The notes beneath the pieces are model-generated. The model did not search any database and was not told where the DNA came from. It worked only from the letters and a program-made list of their open reading frames with translations. Below, in pieces: positions 14,754 through 23,449 of a stretch of DNA of 54,738 nt. Both the position numbers and the translations under genes were made by a program. How positions within the stretch are numbered: the first letter of the stretch is position 1; every line of letters starts with the position of its first letter. This stretch comes from JABIBT01 sp964471565 (GTDB taxonomy: Archaea; Nanobdellota; Nanobdellia; SCGC-AAA011-G17; PNOQ01), in NCBI GenBank assembly GCA_964471565.1, contig CAYYFK010000003.1, positions 1 through 54,738 of the forward strand, given 5' to 3'.

Positions 14754-16667
14754 ATGGTAAAATATGTTGTAAAAAAAGGTAATAAATATTATCCTAGTGA
14801 TGAAATGAAAAAGATTGCTTGGGTTAATTCTAGTTCGGTCTATAAAGAAGCAAATAAGAATCCAATTAAGTTTTGGGATGATTTAGCAAAGCAAGGGTTA
14901 TATTGGGAAAAGCTTTGGAAAAAAACATATAAGGAAAAATTACCTTATTTTGAATGGTTTAAGGGTGGAAAATTAAATGCTAGTTTTAATTGTTTGGATA
15001 GACATATCAACATCAGAAGTATGAAAGATGCAATTATTTTTGTTCCTGAATTAACCAAAGAAAAAACTCAAAAAATAACGTATATGGAGCTATATAAAAA
15101 AGTAAATAGATTTGCTAATGTTTTGAAAGATTTGGGGGTAAAAAAAGGAGATGTAGTAAGTATATATTTGCCTTTGATTCCGGAACTAATTATATCTATG
15201 TTGGCCTGTGCAAGAATTGGGGCAATACATAGCGTTGTTTTTTCTGCATTTTCAGATGAGGCTTTGAAAACAAGAATAAAAGATGGGAAAAGTAAGGTTT
15301 TGATAACTTCTGATGGATATTATAGAAAAGGAGAGAAAGAAGACTTATTAAAAAAGGCTAAAAGTGGTATAAAAGGAACAAAGATAAAAAAAGTTGTTGT
15401 AGTAAACAGATTAAATAAAAAAGTAAAATATGGTGGAAAATTTGTTTCCTTTGAAAAAGAATTAAAAAAAGTTGATCAATATTGTGAACCAGAAATTATG
15501 GACTCAAATGATACTTTGTTTATTTTGTATACTAGTGGAACCACTGGAAATCCTAAGGGAATAATGCATGATACTGGGGGTTATTTGACTCAAGCATACT
15601 GGAGTACAAAATGGAACTTTAATTTACGTGAGAAAGATGTTATTTGGTGTACTGCAGATATTGGTTGGATTACCGGACATACTTATTCTTGTTATGGTCC
15701 GCTTTCTTTAGGAGGAACTCTAGTTTTATATGAGGGTGCTTTAAATTATCCAAACCCTGGAAGATGGTGGAAAATTGTTGATGATAATAAAGTTACATCA
15801 TTTTATACTGCCCCGACTGCTATTAGAATGTTTATGAGACTTGGGGAAAAATGGGTTGATAAATATAAGCTAGATAGTCTAAAAATACTCGGAACTGTTG
15901 GTGAGCCAATTGATAAAGATGCTTGGAATTGGTATTTTAATAAAATTGGTAAAAAAAGATGTCCAATTATAGATACTTGGTGGCAAACTGAAACTGGAGC
16001 AAATATGGTTAATGCTTTGCCCGGTGTAGGTCCTTTCATCCCTGGTGTTGCTGGAAGAAGTTTTCCTGGAATAAAACATGAAATTGTTAATGAGAAAGGG
16101 AAAAAAAGTAAAAGGGGATTTTTGGTTCAATTAAGTCCTTTTGCACCTGCTATGTTACAGGGCATTTTTAGAAATAAGAAAAGGTATAGGGAAACTTATT
16201 GGAAGAGATTTAAAGGAAAATATGATACAAGTGATGGTGCTTTTTATTATGATAAAGAAAACATCCGTATAACTGGAAGGATTGATGATGTGATTAAGGT
16301 TGCTGGCCACAGGTTGAGTACTGCAGAGATGGAAAATGTGCTTAATGGTGATAAGTTTGTTAATGAAAGTGCGGTAGTTGGTATTCCTGATAAGATTCGT
16401 GGAGAGGTTCCTGTTGCTTTTGTTGTTTTGGAGAAAGGAAAAGCAAGTAAAGAGTTAGAAAAAAGTTTGATTAAGTTAATTAGAAGCAAAATAGGTCCAA
16501 TTGCCGGGTTGAATAAGATTTATTTCGTTGGAGATTTACCTAAGACTCGAAGTGGAAAGATTATGAGAAGAATTTTAAGAAATTTATTGACTAAAGAACC
16601 TCTTGGTGGTGTAAGTACCTTGGTTAATCCTGGATGTGTTAATATCATTAAAGAGCAACTTATTTAA
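14754..16667 (+). CDS. acs: acetyl-CoA synthetase (AMP-forming)
   Basis: 637 aa, full length. AMP-binding core YTSGTTGNPKGIMHD, TWWQTETGA acyl-adenylate motif, GRIDDVIKVAGHRLS hinge region and the C-terminal PKTRSGKIMRR carrying the catalytic, acetylatable Lys. It interconverts acetate, CoA and ATP with acetyl-CoA, AMP and PPi. Lying opposite the 2-oxoacid oxidoreductase operon, it completes a path pyruvate to acetyl-CoA to acetate, or acetate assimilation into the carboxylase at 21584. The ATG abuts the stop of the CYTH gene, so they are co-transcribed. A related short-chain acyl substrate is possible. Confidence 0.93.
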   Translation: MVKYVVKKGNKYYPSDEMKKIAWVNSSSVYKEANKNPIKFWDDLAKQGLYWEKLWKKTYKEKLPYFEWFKGGKLNASFNCLDRHINIRSMKDAIIFVPELTKEKTQKITYMELYKKVNRFANVLKDLGVKKGDVVSIYLPLIPELIISMLACARIGAIHSVVFSAFSDEALKTRIKDGKSKVLITSDGYYRKGEKEDLLKKAKSGIKGTKIKKVVVVNRLNKKVKYGGKFVSFEKELKKVDQYCEPEIMDSNDTLFILYTSGTTGNPKGIMHDTGGYLTQAYWSTKWNFNLREKDVIWCTADIGWITGHTYSCYGPLSLGGTLVLYEGALNYPNPGRWWKIVDDNKVTSFYTAPTAIRMFMRLGEKWVDKYKLDSLKILGTVGEPIDKDAWNWYFNKIGKKRCPIIDTWWQTETGANMVNALPGVGPFIPGVAGRSFPGIKHEIVNEKGKKSKRGFLVQLSPFAPAMLQGIFRNKKRYRETYWKRFKGKYDTSDGAFYYDKENIRITGRIDDVIKVAGHRLSTAEMENVLNGDKFVNESAVVGIPDKIRGEVPVAFVVLEKGKASKELEKSLIKLIRSKIGPIAGLNKIYFVGDLPKTRSGKIMRRILRNLLTKEPLGGVSTLVNPGCVNIIKEQLI

Positions 16668-17290
16668 TATCCGTGCTCTCCACGTAAAGGAACAAATAAA
16701 AATTCTCCTAAATTTTCAGTCCTTAGTTCTCTACTATTAGTTATTTTTAATAATTTTTGTTCATATAAATGTCCAACAGGTAGAACTATAACCCCTTCTC
16801 TTACTAATTGACTTAGTAATACTTGGTTTATTTTAGGGGATGCGGCCGCTACAATTATTTTGTCATAAGGCGCAAATTTTTCATACCCTCTTGAACCATC
16901 AGTTCTTATGATTTTTACATTTTTATCTAATTTTATTTTTCTAAGATTTTTTTTAGCGAAATCAATTAATTCTGGTAAAACTTCTAAACTGGTGACTTTA
17001 CCTTTTGGGCCCACTAATTTAGACAATAATGCAGTTTGGTAGCCTGATCCAGTACCAATTTCTAAGACGTTTTCCCCTCTTTTAACTTCTAAAGCGTTTA
17101 ACATTATCATTATTGTTGTTGGTTGAGAAATGGTCTGACCCATCAAAAGTGGCAATGCCATGTCCACATATGCTTCATCTTTGTGTTTTTTAAGAACAAA
17201 TTTTTCTCTTGGTATATCTTTGAATGCTAAAATGGTTTTTCTGTCAAAATTATAACTCTTATTCCAATATTTAATTAACGTATCTTTCAA
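16664..17290 (-). CDS. pcm: protein-L-isoaspartate O-methyltransferase
   Basis: 208 aa, the usual size. SAM-binding motif I VLEIGTGSGYQTALL, post-I VTSLEV, PCMT-specific AYVDMALPLLMGQTISQPTTI and the motif DKIIVAAASPKI. It methylates isoaspartyl residues of damaged proteins to start repair. It overlaps by 4 nt both the acs stop (convergent) and the small upstream gene, with which it forms an operon. Confidence 0.94.
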   Translation of the reverse strand: MKDTLIKYWNKSYNFDRKTILAFKDIPREKFVLKKHKDEAYVDMALPLLMGQTISQPTTIMIMLNALEVKRGENVLEIGTGSGYQTALLSKLVGPKGKVTSLEVLPELIDFAKKNLRKIKLDKNVKIIRTDGSRGYEKFAPYDKIIVAAASPKINQVLLSQLVREGVIVLPVGHLYEQKLLKITNSRELRTENLGEFLFVPLRGEHGY

Positions 17291-17529
17291 TCTTCTTTTT
17301 CATCCTCCTTTATCTTCTCGCTTTTTAATTTTTCAAAATATTCTTCCGATGAGAATTCTTTTTTTTCTTCATCAGCTGTTTTCTCTATAATCTCAGATAT
17401 TAATGTGTCCTTTAAATATGAATTCCTTCTGAAAAATCCCTTTCTTTCTTCTTTTTTTTGTTTTTTTATTTCTTCGTTCTTTAGATCTTCTACAAATTCT
17501 TCAGAAGAAAAATCTTCCTCTGGTGCCAT
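17287..17529 (-). CDS. small charged protein, 80 aa
   Basis: Highly acidic/basic and helical, with an internal near-repeat: SSEEFVEDLKNEEIKKQKKEE near the start and SSEEYFEKLKSEKIKEDEKED at the end. No hydrophobic segment or catalytic motif. Its stop overlaps the pcm start by 4 nt, so it leads that operon. The function is unknown. Confidence 0.55.
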   Translation of the reverse strand: MAPEEDFSSEEFVEDLKNEEIKKQKKEERKGFFRRNSYLKDTLISEIIEKTADEEKKEFSSEEYFEKLKSEKIKEDEKED

Positions 17530-17618
17530 TTTAAGCTAGTATCCTATTGATTTGCTGATATTTAACTGTTTGTTTACTCCATCATAAGCTTTTTATATTA
17601 CTAATTATAAGAAATTTC

Positions 17619-18080
17619 ATGGATATAAGAAAAATAATCATCATTTTGGTTATTGGTGCTTTATTTGCATTCTTTGTTGCTGCATTAGCTGAGGCAATTC
17701 ATAAAAGTCCTGATTATGATGATTATTGTGAAGAATTTGATAAACCTTATGAGTTAGATAGGGAAGACGTTAATGAAGCAGAGTGGAATCAATGTAGAGA
17801 AGAATATGATTCTGCTATGGCAGGCCATAATTTGGTGGTTTTTTATGTTTCGATTATATTTGGTTTGTTAGCTATTGTAGTTGGTTTAATGTTGCCGACT
17901 CATAAGGAGGATTTGAATCAATGGGTTGGTTCTGGTTTTATGTTGGGTGGTTTCTTTACATTATTTTATGGTACTGTCAGAGCTTTCGGAGATCTAGATA
18001 GAGTTATTAGACCGATTATTCTTTTAATAGAATTATTAATCGTCATTTTTGTAGCGTATAAAAAAATAGGGAAGAAATAA
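17619..18080 (+). CDS. multi-pass membrane protein, 153 aa
   Basis: Four hydrophobic helices: about residues 5-25, 70-90, 105-120 and 128-148. A long acidic loop between helices 1 and 2 carries two Cys (DDYCEEF and WNQCREEYD) that could form an extracytoplasmic disulfide. No family recognised. A TATA-like TTTTATATTA lies upstream, and the zinc-ribbon gene follows without a gap. Confidence 0.6.
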   Translation: MDIRKIIIILVIGALFAFFVAALAEAIHKSPDYDDYCEEFDKPYELDREDVNEAEWNQCREEYDSAMAGHNLVVFYVSIIFGLLAIVVGLMLPTHKEDLNQWVGSGFMLGGFFTLFYGTVRAFGDLDRVIRPIILLIELLIVIFVAYKKIGKK

Positions 18081-18479
18081 ATGGCATTGTTAAAAACTAA
18101 GCAAGTTAGAGTGAGATGTAGAAATTGTCAAGGTGAGGCTTACGCTGATGATTTTAAACTAGATAATATTAAGGGTGTTATGGTTTGCCCGAATTGTGAG
18201 AAAAATCCTTCTATTCAAAAAGTTAAGGAAACTGTTGAAGAGAATGGAGTTGATAAAAAACCTGCTGGATGGGATGAAGTTGATGATTATCTTAAGGTTA
18301 GTTACAAAGAAAAAGAAAAACCTAAAGTTGAATTTGAGAAAGTTGAAGGCTCTAAGTACCATTTGAGATATGTATGTAAGAGTTGTGAGTATAAATTTAA
18401 ATATAATACTATTAAGCATTGGCCAAGAGTTTGTCCTGCTTGTTCTAAAGATATAGAAGCTGTTGAACCTAGCTTTTAG
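18081..18479 (+). CDS. double zinc-ribbon protein, 132 aa
   Basis: Two zinc-ribbon-like Cys sets: CRNCQ...VCPNC near the N-terminus (about residues 11-38) and CKSC...VCPAC near the C-terminus (about 95-122). The middle is a charged linker. Such proteins bind RNA, DNA or protein partners; no specific family is recognised. The ATG directly follows the stop of the membrane protein, implying co-transcription. Confidence 0.6.
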   Translation: MALLKTKQVRVRCRNCQGEAYADDFKLDNIKGVMVCPNCEKNPSIQKVKETVEENGVDKKPAGWDEVDDYLKVSYKEKEKPKVEFEKVEGSKYHLRYVCKSCEYKFKYNTIKHWPRVCPACSKDIEAVEPSF

Positions 18480-19210
18480 ATGTAATCTTTCTTTTCTATT
18501 TGTTTCTCTTTAAAATTTTCTTCAAAAAACTTCATCATTGTTTGATTATCTGCTTTTTTATATGCTTCTAATGCATCTTTTAATATTCCTCTTCTTAAGA
18601 ATTCATCACCAATAATGTTTATTTTTGTTTTATTATTTGCCGCTTCGTAAGCTTTCAAAGCAAGATGTAAAAGGTTTTGTTCTTTACACAAATCTCCTGT
18701 TTTTATTAGCTTTTCCGTGTTTACTATGGCAGAATATACTTCAATAGCGAATTCATAATTTTTTCTTTCCAAGCAATATTCTCCAACTTTATTTAATTTT
18801 TCAGGGTCTTTTAGTGCAATCATGGCTTTTATTGCTTCAGTTAAATGTCCTTCATGTAAACATTTGTCGGCTGCCTTCTCTAGTCTTCCATAATCTTCTG
18901 CTAGAACATATGCCTCTATTGCATGTTTGTATAATCCTAATCTAAAATTTTGGTCTCCTACATCTACCAATTTTTGTTTATTTTTTATGTATTTGAAAAT
19001 TTTTAAGGCATCTTGAATTTTTCCCCTTTTTAGAAATTCATCCCCTGCAGCGGTTAGGAGTTTTACTTTTGTTTCTTCATCAAACATACTTAAATCTAAG
19101 TTTTCAAGTCCTCTTTTCAATAGTAATGGTATTATTTGCCTGAATTGATTATCATCAACCTTTTCATGTTCATCCATAATTCTTGGGATATCTCTTTTAA
19201 AATCTTCCAT
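18476..19210 (-). CDS. TPR/Sel1-like helical repeat protein, 244 aa
   Basis: A chain of about 32-residue helix-turn-helix repeats built on A-L/I-x-A-Y and G-D-x-x-L/F-x-x-G (EFLKRGKIQDALKIFKYI, LYKHAIEAYVLAEDYGRL, NYEFAIEVYSAI, LLHLALKAYEAANN, GILKDALEAYKKADN), covering roughly residues 50-235. This is a solenoid protein-protein interaction scaffold with no enzyme motif. It overlaps the zinc-ribbon gene tail to tail by 4 nt. Its partner is unknown. Confidence 0.65.
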   Translation of the reverse strand: MEDFKRDIPRIMDEHEKVDDNQFRQIIPLLLKRGLENLDLSMFDEETKVKLLTAAGDEFLKRGKIQDALKIFKYIKNKQKLVDVGDQNFRLGLYKHAIEAYVLAEDYGRLEKAADKCLHEGHLTEAIKAMIALKDPEKLNKVGEYCLERKNYEFAIEVYSAIVNTEKLIKTGDLCKEQNLLHLALKAYEAANNKTKINIIGDEFLRRGILKDALEAYKKADNQTMMKFFEENFKEKQIEKKDYI

Positions 19211-19278
19211 GGTTTTACAATTTTATATGAATATATAAAGTTTTATATACTAAATAATCATTCTTCTTTTGATAAAAT

Positions 19279-19656
19279 ATGGGTGTTGAACAAATAAATC
19301 TGGATGAAATTCTTGTGAGAACTAGACCTTTTGGTGGAGAGTTACATGAAGGAATATGGGAAAAACTGGATCCAGTTAAAGGAGCAGTTGTTGTAGAGAG
19401 AAATTTTGGGGAAGAAGGTACTTATTATTGTGTTGTTATGGGAGATATGTATGTTGTTAGAGACCATAAAGCAGGTAAAAAAATTTCTAATGTTTATGTT
19501 TTACCAGAGAATGAGCAATTTAGAGATGCTGCTTTATTTGCTTTCGGAAATTCAGAGTCAAATGGTGGTCCAAAACCCAAAGACTTGGTGATTCCAATTA
19601 TAAATACGATGGAAGCCCCTTATGAAGATTTTAGAAAAATAAATAAATTATTTTAA
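19279..19656 (+). CDS. hypothetical protein, 125 aa
   Basis: A compact soluble alpha/beta protein (RPFGGELHEGIWEKLD, GTYYCVVMGDMYVVRDH, ISNVYVLPENEQFRDAALFAFG) with no recognised family. The AT-rich spacer 19211-19278 contains TATA-like elements for this gene and for the divergent TPR gene. It overlaps the next minus-strand gene by 4 nt at its stop. Confidence 0.5.
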   Translation: MGVEQINLDEILVRTRPFGGELHEGIWEKLDPVKGAVVVERNFGEEGTYYCVVMGDMYVVRDHKAGKKISNVYVLPENEQFRDAALFAFGNSESNGGPKPKDLVIPIINTMEAPYEDFRKINKLF

Positions 19657-19868
19657 GCTACCCTATCTTCCTCTTTAAACTCTTGTGGTTGTTGCTCTTG
19701 TGCTTTTTTTGCTTCTGCTTCTAAATCAACACCTAGTTTTTTTAGTTCATCTATATGCATTTTTATGAATTGATCAACTACTCCAACCATTTTAGCTAAT
19801 TCTTGCCTTTCTTTGCTTAATGTGGCTAGTGCCCCCTTATGATATCCAATTATTTCTTCATTTGCCAT
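19653..19868 (-). CDS. small helical protein, 71 aa
   Basis: Predicted as one or two long amphipathic helices (KGALATLSKERQELAKMVGVV, FIKMHIDELKKLG) with an acidic Gln-rich tail, slightly prefoldin-like but too short to claim. It starts 3 nt after the small RHH-like gene and is the last of a likely four-gene minus-strand run beginning at 21533. Confidence 0.45.
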   Translation of the reverse strand: MANEEIIGYHKGALATLSKERQELAKMVGVVDQFIKMHIDELKKLGVDLEAEAKKAQEQQPQEFKEEDRVA

Positions 19869-19870
19869 TT

Positions 19871-20011
19871 TTATTGTCTAAATTTGGAAATTTGTTTTAT
19901 TATAGCTTGATTTATGAAATCTTGCTCATCTTCAAACATCTTTGTGTCTTCAACGATTTTTCTTATGTTTTCTATGAGTTGTTTTGGTAGTTCTATGCTT
20001 TCTATTTCCAA
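19871..20011 (-). CDS. ribbon-helix-helix-like small protein, 46 aa
   Basis: TTG start with a strong Shine-Dalgarno GGAGG a few nt upstream. The sequence (SIELPKQLIENIRKIVED... DEQDFINQAIIKQI) follows the RHH pattern of one strand and two helices, hinting at a DNA-binding dimer or antitoxin-type protein. It overlaps the 3' end of the large membrane protein gene by about 60 nt in another frame, and its stop is 2 nt before the next ATG. No toxin partner is recognisable next to it. Confidence 0.5.
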   Translation of the reverse strand: MEIESIELPKQLIENIRKIVEDTKMFEDEQDFINQAIIKQISKFRQ

Positions 20012-21275
20012 TTTTTTTCCTCCGTGGTTTTGTCTTTTTTCTTTTATTTATAAAGATTATTATTGTTATTATAAAAACTAATAATATTGCTAAATATAAG
20101 ATTAAGTTAAAGTCTATTATCTCTTTTGGGTGTTCCTCATGTGGTTTTTCTAGAATATTTACTAGTTCACTAGAAGAAATAGTTTCATCTTTGTAGGTTA
20201 GATAACATGATATTACATATGTTCCTGATTTGGTTTCTTGTGGGAATTTTAGATTCCTGTTTATTGAAGTTTGTAAATCAACAGCTAAAGTTTCCTCAAA
20301 AAAATCTAATTTATTTTTTTCAAAGTCCTCTAAAGAGCATTGCAAAAATACATCAACTGGATTTAATGTTCCAAAATTATATAGCACTATATTGAATTCT
20401 ACTTTGTCTTCTATATGGATGTTTTCTGAGTTTTCGTTTAATGTAACTTTTATGTCAAATAATGGTTCTTCTACACAAGCACTGTTTAGGCAATCATTTT
20501 CACATACTTGTACAACTTCCCACTTTTCATTTAGGCAAATTACTAAAATATCTTCCTGGCATGTTATTTCATTGTTATTACACTCATTTGGTGCATCTCC
20601 ATTGCCAGAAGAAGGACCACCATTCTCTGGCTCATCAAGTGGTACTTCTGTGTTTTCTGTCGTAAATGACCATATTTGACTTTCTGTTATATTGTAGGAG
20701 TCATTAACTATTATTTTCCAATAATATACTGTTGAATATTCTAATTGAAATGTATATTCTGTCCCATTTTGATTTTCTGAAACTAAATTCTGTACTTCTT
20801 GATTCGTGTCTAAGTAAATATCGTAAAATAGTTCTTGTTCATCTATATCATATGCTTCCCATGATAAATTTTCTGTAACTGGAATATCTGCCGATGTATT
20901 TTCTGGATAGAGATTTATTGGTTGTTCTGGAGGGGTATTACACACTTCTGGCATAGGAACACATCTCTTTATACATTCTGGAGGAACATCTCCTAAACTA
21001 TACTGTGGCTCCCTTGGGGGACTTAATGGAATTATATCATCTCCTTGTCCCGCATGAGTTGGCTTTTCATCAGAAAAAATATCTCCTATACACTCTCTTC
21101 CTTGTTTCATTTCTCCTATTTGACATCCTGCTTCTAGTCCACAGCTTCCGTTTTCCCAAGGAGTACAATCTCCACATCCTTGAGAAAGCTTTGGTTTTGG
21201 AATTAAGAATGTTATTGATGCTATAATTAAAACTATTAGAATCGATATTATCACCTCTGTTTTTGTTACTTTCAT
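19950..21275 (-). CDS. secreted/membrane protein with fibronectin-like domain, 441 aa
   Basis: N-terminal signal anchor (about residues 8-26), a Cys-rich segment (CGDCTPWENGSCGLEAGC), an FN3-like domain (about 115-210: PEQPINLYPENTS, YYWKIIVNDS), a second Cys cluster (NECNNNEITCQEDILVICL), a CARDB-like beta domain (about 275-375), one C-terminal membrane helix (about 385-405) and a very basic tail. It is a cell-surface protein exposed outside and anchored at the C-terminus. The basic tail coincides with the overlapping RHH frame and may be a by-product of the overlap. The start abuts the Dph2-like fragment. Confidence 0.75.
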   Translation of the reverse strand: MKVTKTEVIISILIVLIIASITFLIPKPKLSQGCGDCTPWENGSCGLEAGCQIGEMKQGRECIGDIFSDEKPTHAGQGDDIIPLSPPREPQYSLGDVPPECIKRCVPMPEVCNTPPEQPINLYPENTSADIPVTENLSWEAYDIDEQELFYDIYLDTNQEVQNLVSENQNGTEYTFQLEYSTVYYWKIIVNDSYNITESQIWSFTTENTEVPLDEPENGGPSSGNGDAPNECNNNEITCQEDILVICLNEKWEVVQVCENDCLNSACVEEPLFDIKVTLNENSENIHIEDKVEFNIVLYNFGTLNPVDVFLQCSLEDFEKNKLDFFEETLAVDLQTSINRNLKFPQETKSGTYVISCYLTYKDETISSSELVNILEKPHEEHPKEIIDFNLILYLAILLVFIITIIIFINKRKKTKPRRKKIGNRKHRTTKTTHRKHKKNR

Positions 21276-21533
21276 TTAGTAGAATGGCCAAGCTGAATGA
21301 CCATATTGAATAATTAAATCGAAATTCAAATCTTTTAATTCAGTTGGAGTATCACAAGCTCCCCAACATGAGCCCAACCAAATAATTATTTTTGCTTTTG
21401 TATTTTTTTCTAAGAATTTAGTTATCTTTGTGGCTTCTGGTCTTAATCCGTCTGGTAATTGTAGGCATACTAGCTTTGCCTTTTCTTTGTTTATTTTTTT
21501 CGCTAAGTTTTCTAACTCTAAGTTGTATTTCAT
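21276..21533 (-). CDS. Dph2-like protein, first domain only (85 aa)
   Basis: The sequence matches the N-terminal domain of archaeal Dph2, the radical-SAM-type enzyme making the first step of diphthamide on EF-2: VCLQLPDGLRPEATKI, WLGSCWGACDTP (first cluster Cys) and IIQYGHSAWPFY. Full Dph2 has about 330 residues and two further domains with Cys ligands; here the frame ends after domain 1, and the next gene's ATG follows at once. No continuation is visible in other frames. It is either a truncated remnant or a stand-alone domain whose partner lies elsewhere. Confidence 0.75.
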   Translation of the reverse strand: MKYNLELENLAKKINKEKAKLVCLQLPDGLRPEATKITKFLEKNTKAKIIIWLGSCWGACDTPTELKDLNFDLIIQYGHSAWPFY

Positions 21534-21583
21534 TAGTTTTTTATAATTAAAAAGTTTTATTAAGTTTTTCTATATACTAAATC

Positions 21584-23449
21584 TTGGAAAAAGAGATGAA
21601 ATCATTAAAAGAGAGACATTATTTAACTAGGCATCCTGAAAGAATAAGAAGTTCTGATGTTATCGAAGGCATTTTTGAAGACATTTCTTATTATCCAAGT
21701 CCGGATCCTTCATTAATTGCCGCTAAGGGATATGTTGATGGTATAGAGTGTATTGTTCTTGGTCAAGAAAAAAGAAGAGAGGGAAAAGAAAGTATTGCCA
21801 CTGGGATGATTACTTCGGCAGGGCATGAATATATTTTAGAAATTTTGGATGAAGCAGAAAAACATAATTCTCCAGTTGTTTCTTTTATCGATACATATGG
21901 TGGGGATGCTACTATGCAGTCTGAATTAGGCGGACAGTCTTTTAGAATATCAGATTGTATTAGAAGATATTGTGAGATTGAGACTCCAACTGTTTCTTAT
22001 ATTATTGGTGAAGGTGGAAGTGGTGGAGCATTGGCTATGCAAATCGCAGATGAGAGCTATATGTTAGAAAATTCCATGTATTCTGTCATTGCACCAGAGA
22101 GTTGTGCAAGGATTATCTTTGGCAAAAGGATCAAGGCTGGAGAGAAATTGGAAGACCTGGTTGATGAGGCCTTAGATATTCTAAGACCGGGGGTTGAACA
22201 CTTACAAGAAATAGGAATGGTGGATGGTTCTTTAACTGAACCTGATGAGGGCGCCCATACTAATTATGATGAAACAATAGGAACAATAAAGAATTCTTTA
22301 GTTGAAACTTTGAATAAATGGATAGATGTAGATAAAAAATCTGATGAAAAAAGAATAACAAATGGTACAGTAAAAAAATTAGTCAAAGATAGAAAAAATA
22401 AAGTTCTAAATTATGGTAAATTTGATGGATCTTTAACTACATTTGTTAAAAGAAAATTGAAAAGAATAAAGAGAATTGGAAAATCTAAAAGCGTTGAAGA
22501 AGTTCCAGAAATTAATGATCCTTTGATTGCTCCTCTTAGAAAAGAAGAACTTGATAAAAAAAATATTGTTGGTCGTCCTGTTGTTTGCAAGGATGATTGG
22601 GGAATCGATGGGAGATATAGGGTAGCGGGAGGCTGTGGCTATATTGGGTGGGATGATTATGAAGAAAATTTTTATGCTTGTCCTCACTGTGGAAAAGGAG
22701 ATTATTTAACTGTTGAAGAGCAAATTACAAAAATCTGTGATGAGGATAGCTTTCATGAAATTGATGAGAACTTAACACTTGAAAGATTAATTGGAAAAGA
22801 AACTTATCTAGATATTTCTATTGTTGATGTAAATTATTCTGGTCTATTAAAAAAATCTGCGGAAGTTGGAACCTCTAATGAATCTTTGGTTACTGGAAAA
22901 GCAGAGATTGAAGGCAGGGAGGTAGTTTTGGCTATAAGTGATATTAGATTTATGGGGGGTAGTTTTGGAGCGGTTTATGGAGAGAAATTTAAAAGGGCAG
23001 TCGATTTATCAGTAAAAGAAAAAATTCCTTTAATTTCTGTTTGTTCCTCTGGGGGAGCTAGAATGTACGAAGGGCCCATGTCCCTAGCACAAATGGCTAA
23101 AATGAATATGGCCCTGTTAGATTTGAAAAAAAGTAATGCAAAATTTATTTCTGTTATAGCTGAGCCTACTACTGGGGGCGCCTCTGCAAGTTATGCTACT
23201 CAAGGAGATATTATGATTGGGGAAAGAGGTAGCTTAATGGCTTTTGCTGGACCAAAGGTAGTTATTGGTTCTGGAATTAGTGTAGATAAGAAAGTAGTAT
23301 GTACAAATAAATTACATGAGACTGATAAAATAGATGATTTGGTCGATCGTAGAAAATTGAAAGCTTTGCTTTCTTACTATGTAGAGAGTTTTTATAATGA
23401 TGTGCATCCTGAAAAAAGAGTACATACTGGAAGGATAACTTTCAAATGA
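21584..23449 (+). CDS. acetyl-CoA (acyl-CoA) carboxylase carboxyltransferase, alpha-beta fusion, 621 aa
   Basis: Residues about 1-245 resemble AccA (LKERHYLTRHPERIRSSD, FIDTYGGDATMQSE, YIIGEGGSGGALAMQIAD). Residues about 310-620 resemble AccD with a zinc-ribbon-like CGY...CPHCGKGDYL, then LVTGKAEIEGREV, SVCSSGGARMYEG, TTGGASASYATQGD and GPKVV. It transfers carboxyl from carboxybiotin to acyl-CoA. The order alpha-then-beta in one chain differs from the separate bacterial subunits. The first zinc Cys pair is not a standard C-x2-C. TTG 21584 fits leaderless spacing; ATG 21596 is an alternative. No biotin carboxylase or BCCP gene is in the window. The Nudix gene overlaps by 4 nt. Confidence 0.85.
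   Translation: MEKEMKSLKERHYLTRHPERIRSSDVIEGIFEDISYYPSPDPSLIAAKGYVDGIECIVLGQEKRREGKESIATGMITSAGHEYILEILDEAEKHNSPVVSFIDTYGGDATMQSELGGQSFRISDCIRRYCEIETPTVSYIIGEGGSGGALAMQIADESYMLENSMYSVIAPESCARIIFGKRIKAGEKLEDLVDEALDILRPGVEHLQEIGMVDGSLTEPDEGAHTNYDETIGTIKNSLVETLNKWIDVDKKSDEKRITNGTVKKLVKDRKNKVLNYGKFDGSLTTFVKRKLKRIKRIGKSKSVEEVPEINDPLIAPLRKEELDKKNIVGRPVVCKDDWGIDGRYRVAGGCGYIGWDDYEENFYACPHCGKGDYLTVEEQITKICDEDSFHEIDENLTLERLIGKETYLDISIVDVNYSGLLKKSAEVGTSNESLVTGKAEIEGREVVLAISDIRFMGGSFGAVYGEKFKRAVDLSVKEKIPLISVCSSGGARMYEGPMSLAQMAKMNMALLDLKKSNAKFISVIAEPTTGGASASYATQGDIMIGERGSLMAFAGPKVVIGSGISVDKKVVCTNKLHETDKIDDLVDRRKLKALLSYYVESFYNDVHPEKRVHTGRITFK

Noticed and set aside
19950..20011. Basic tail of the surface protein as a functional nucleic-acid-binding tail
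   Set aside because: It coincides with a well-formed overlapping RHH-like frame, so its composition is probably a by-product of the other frame.
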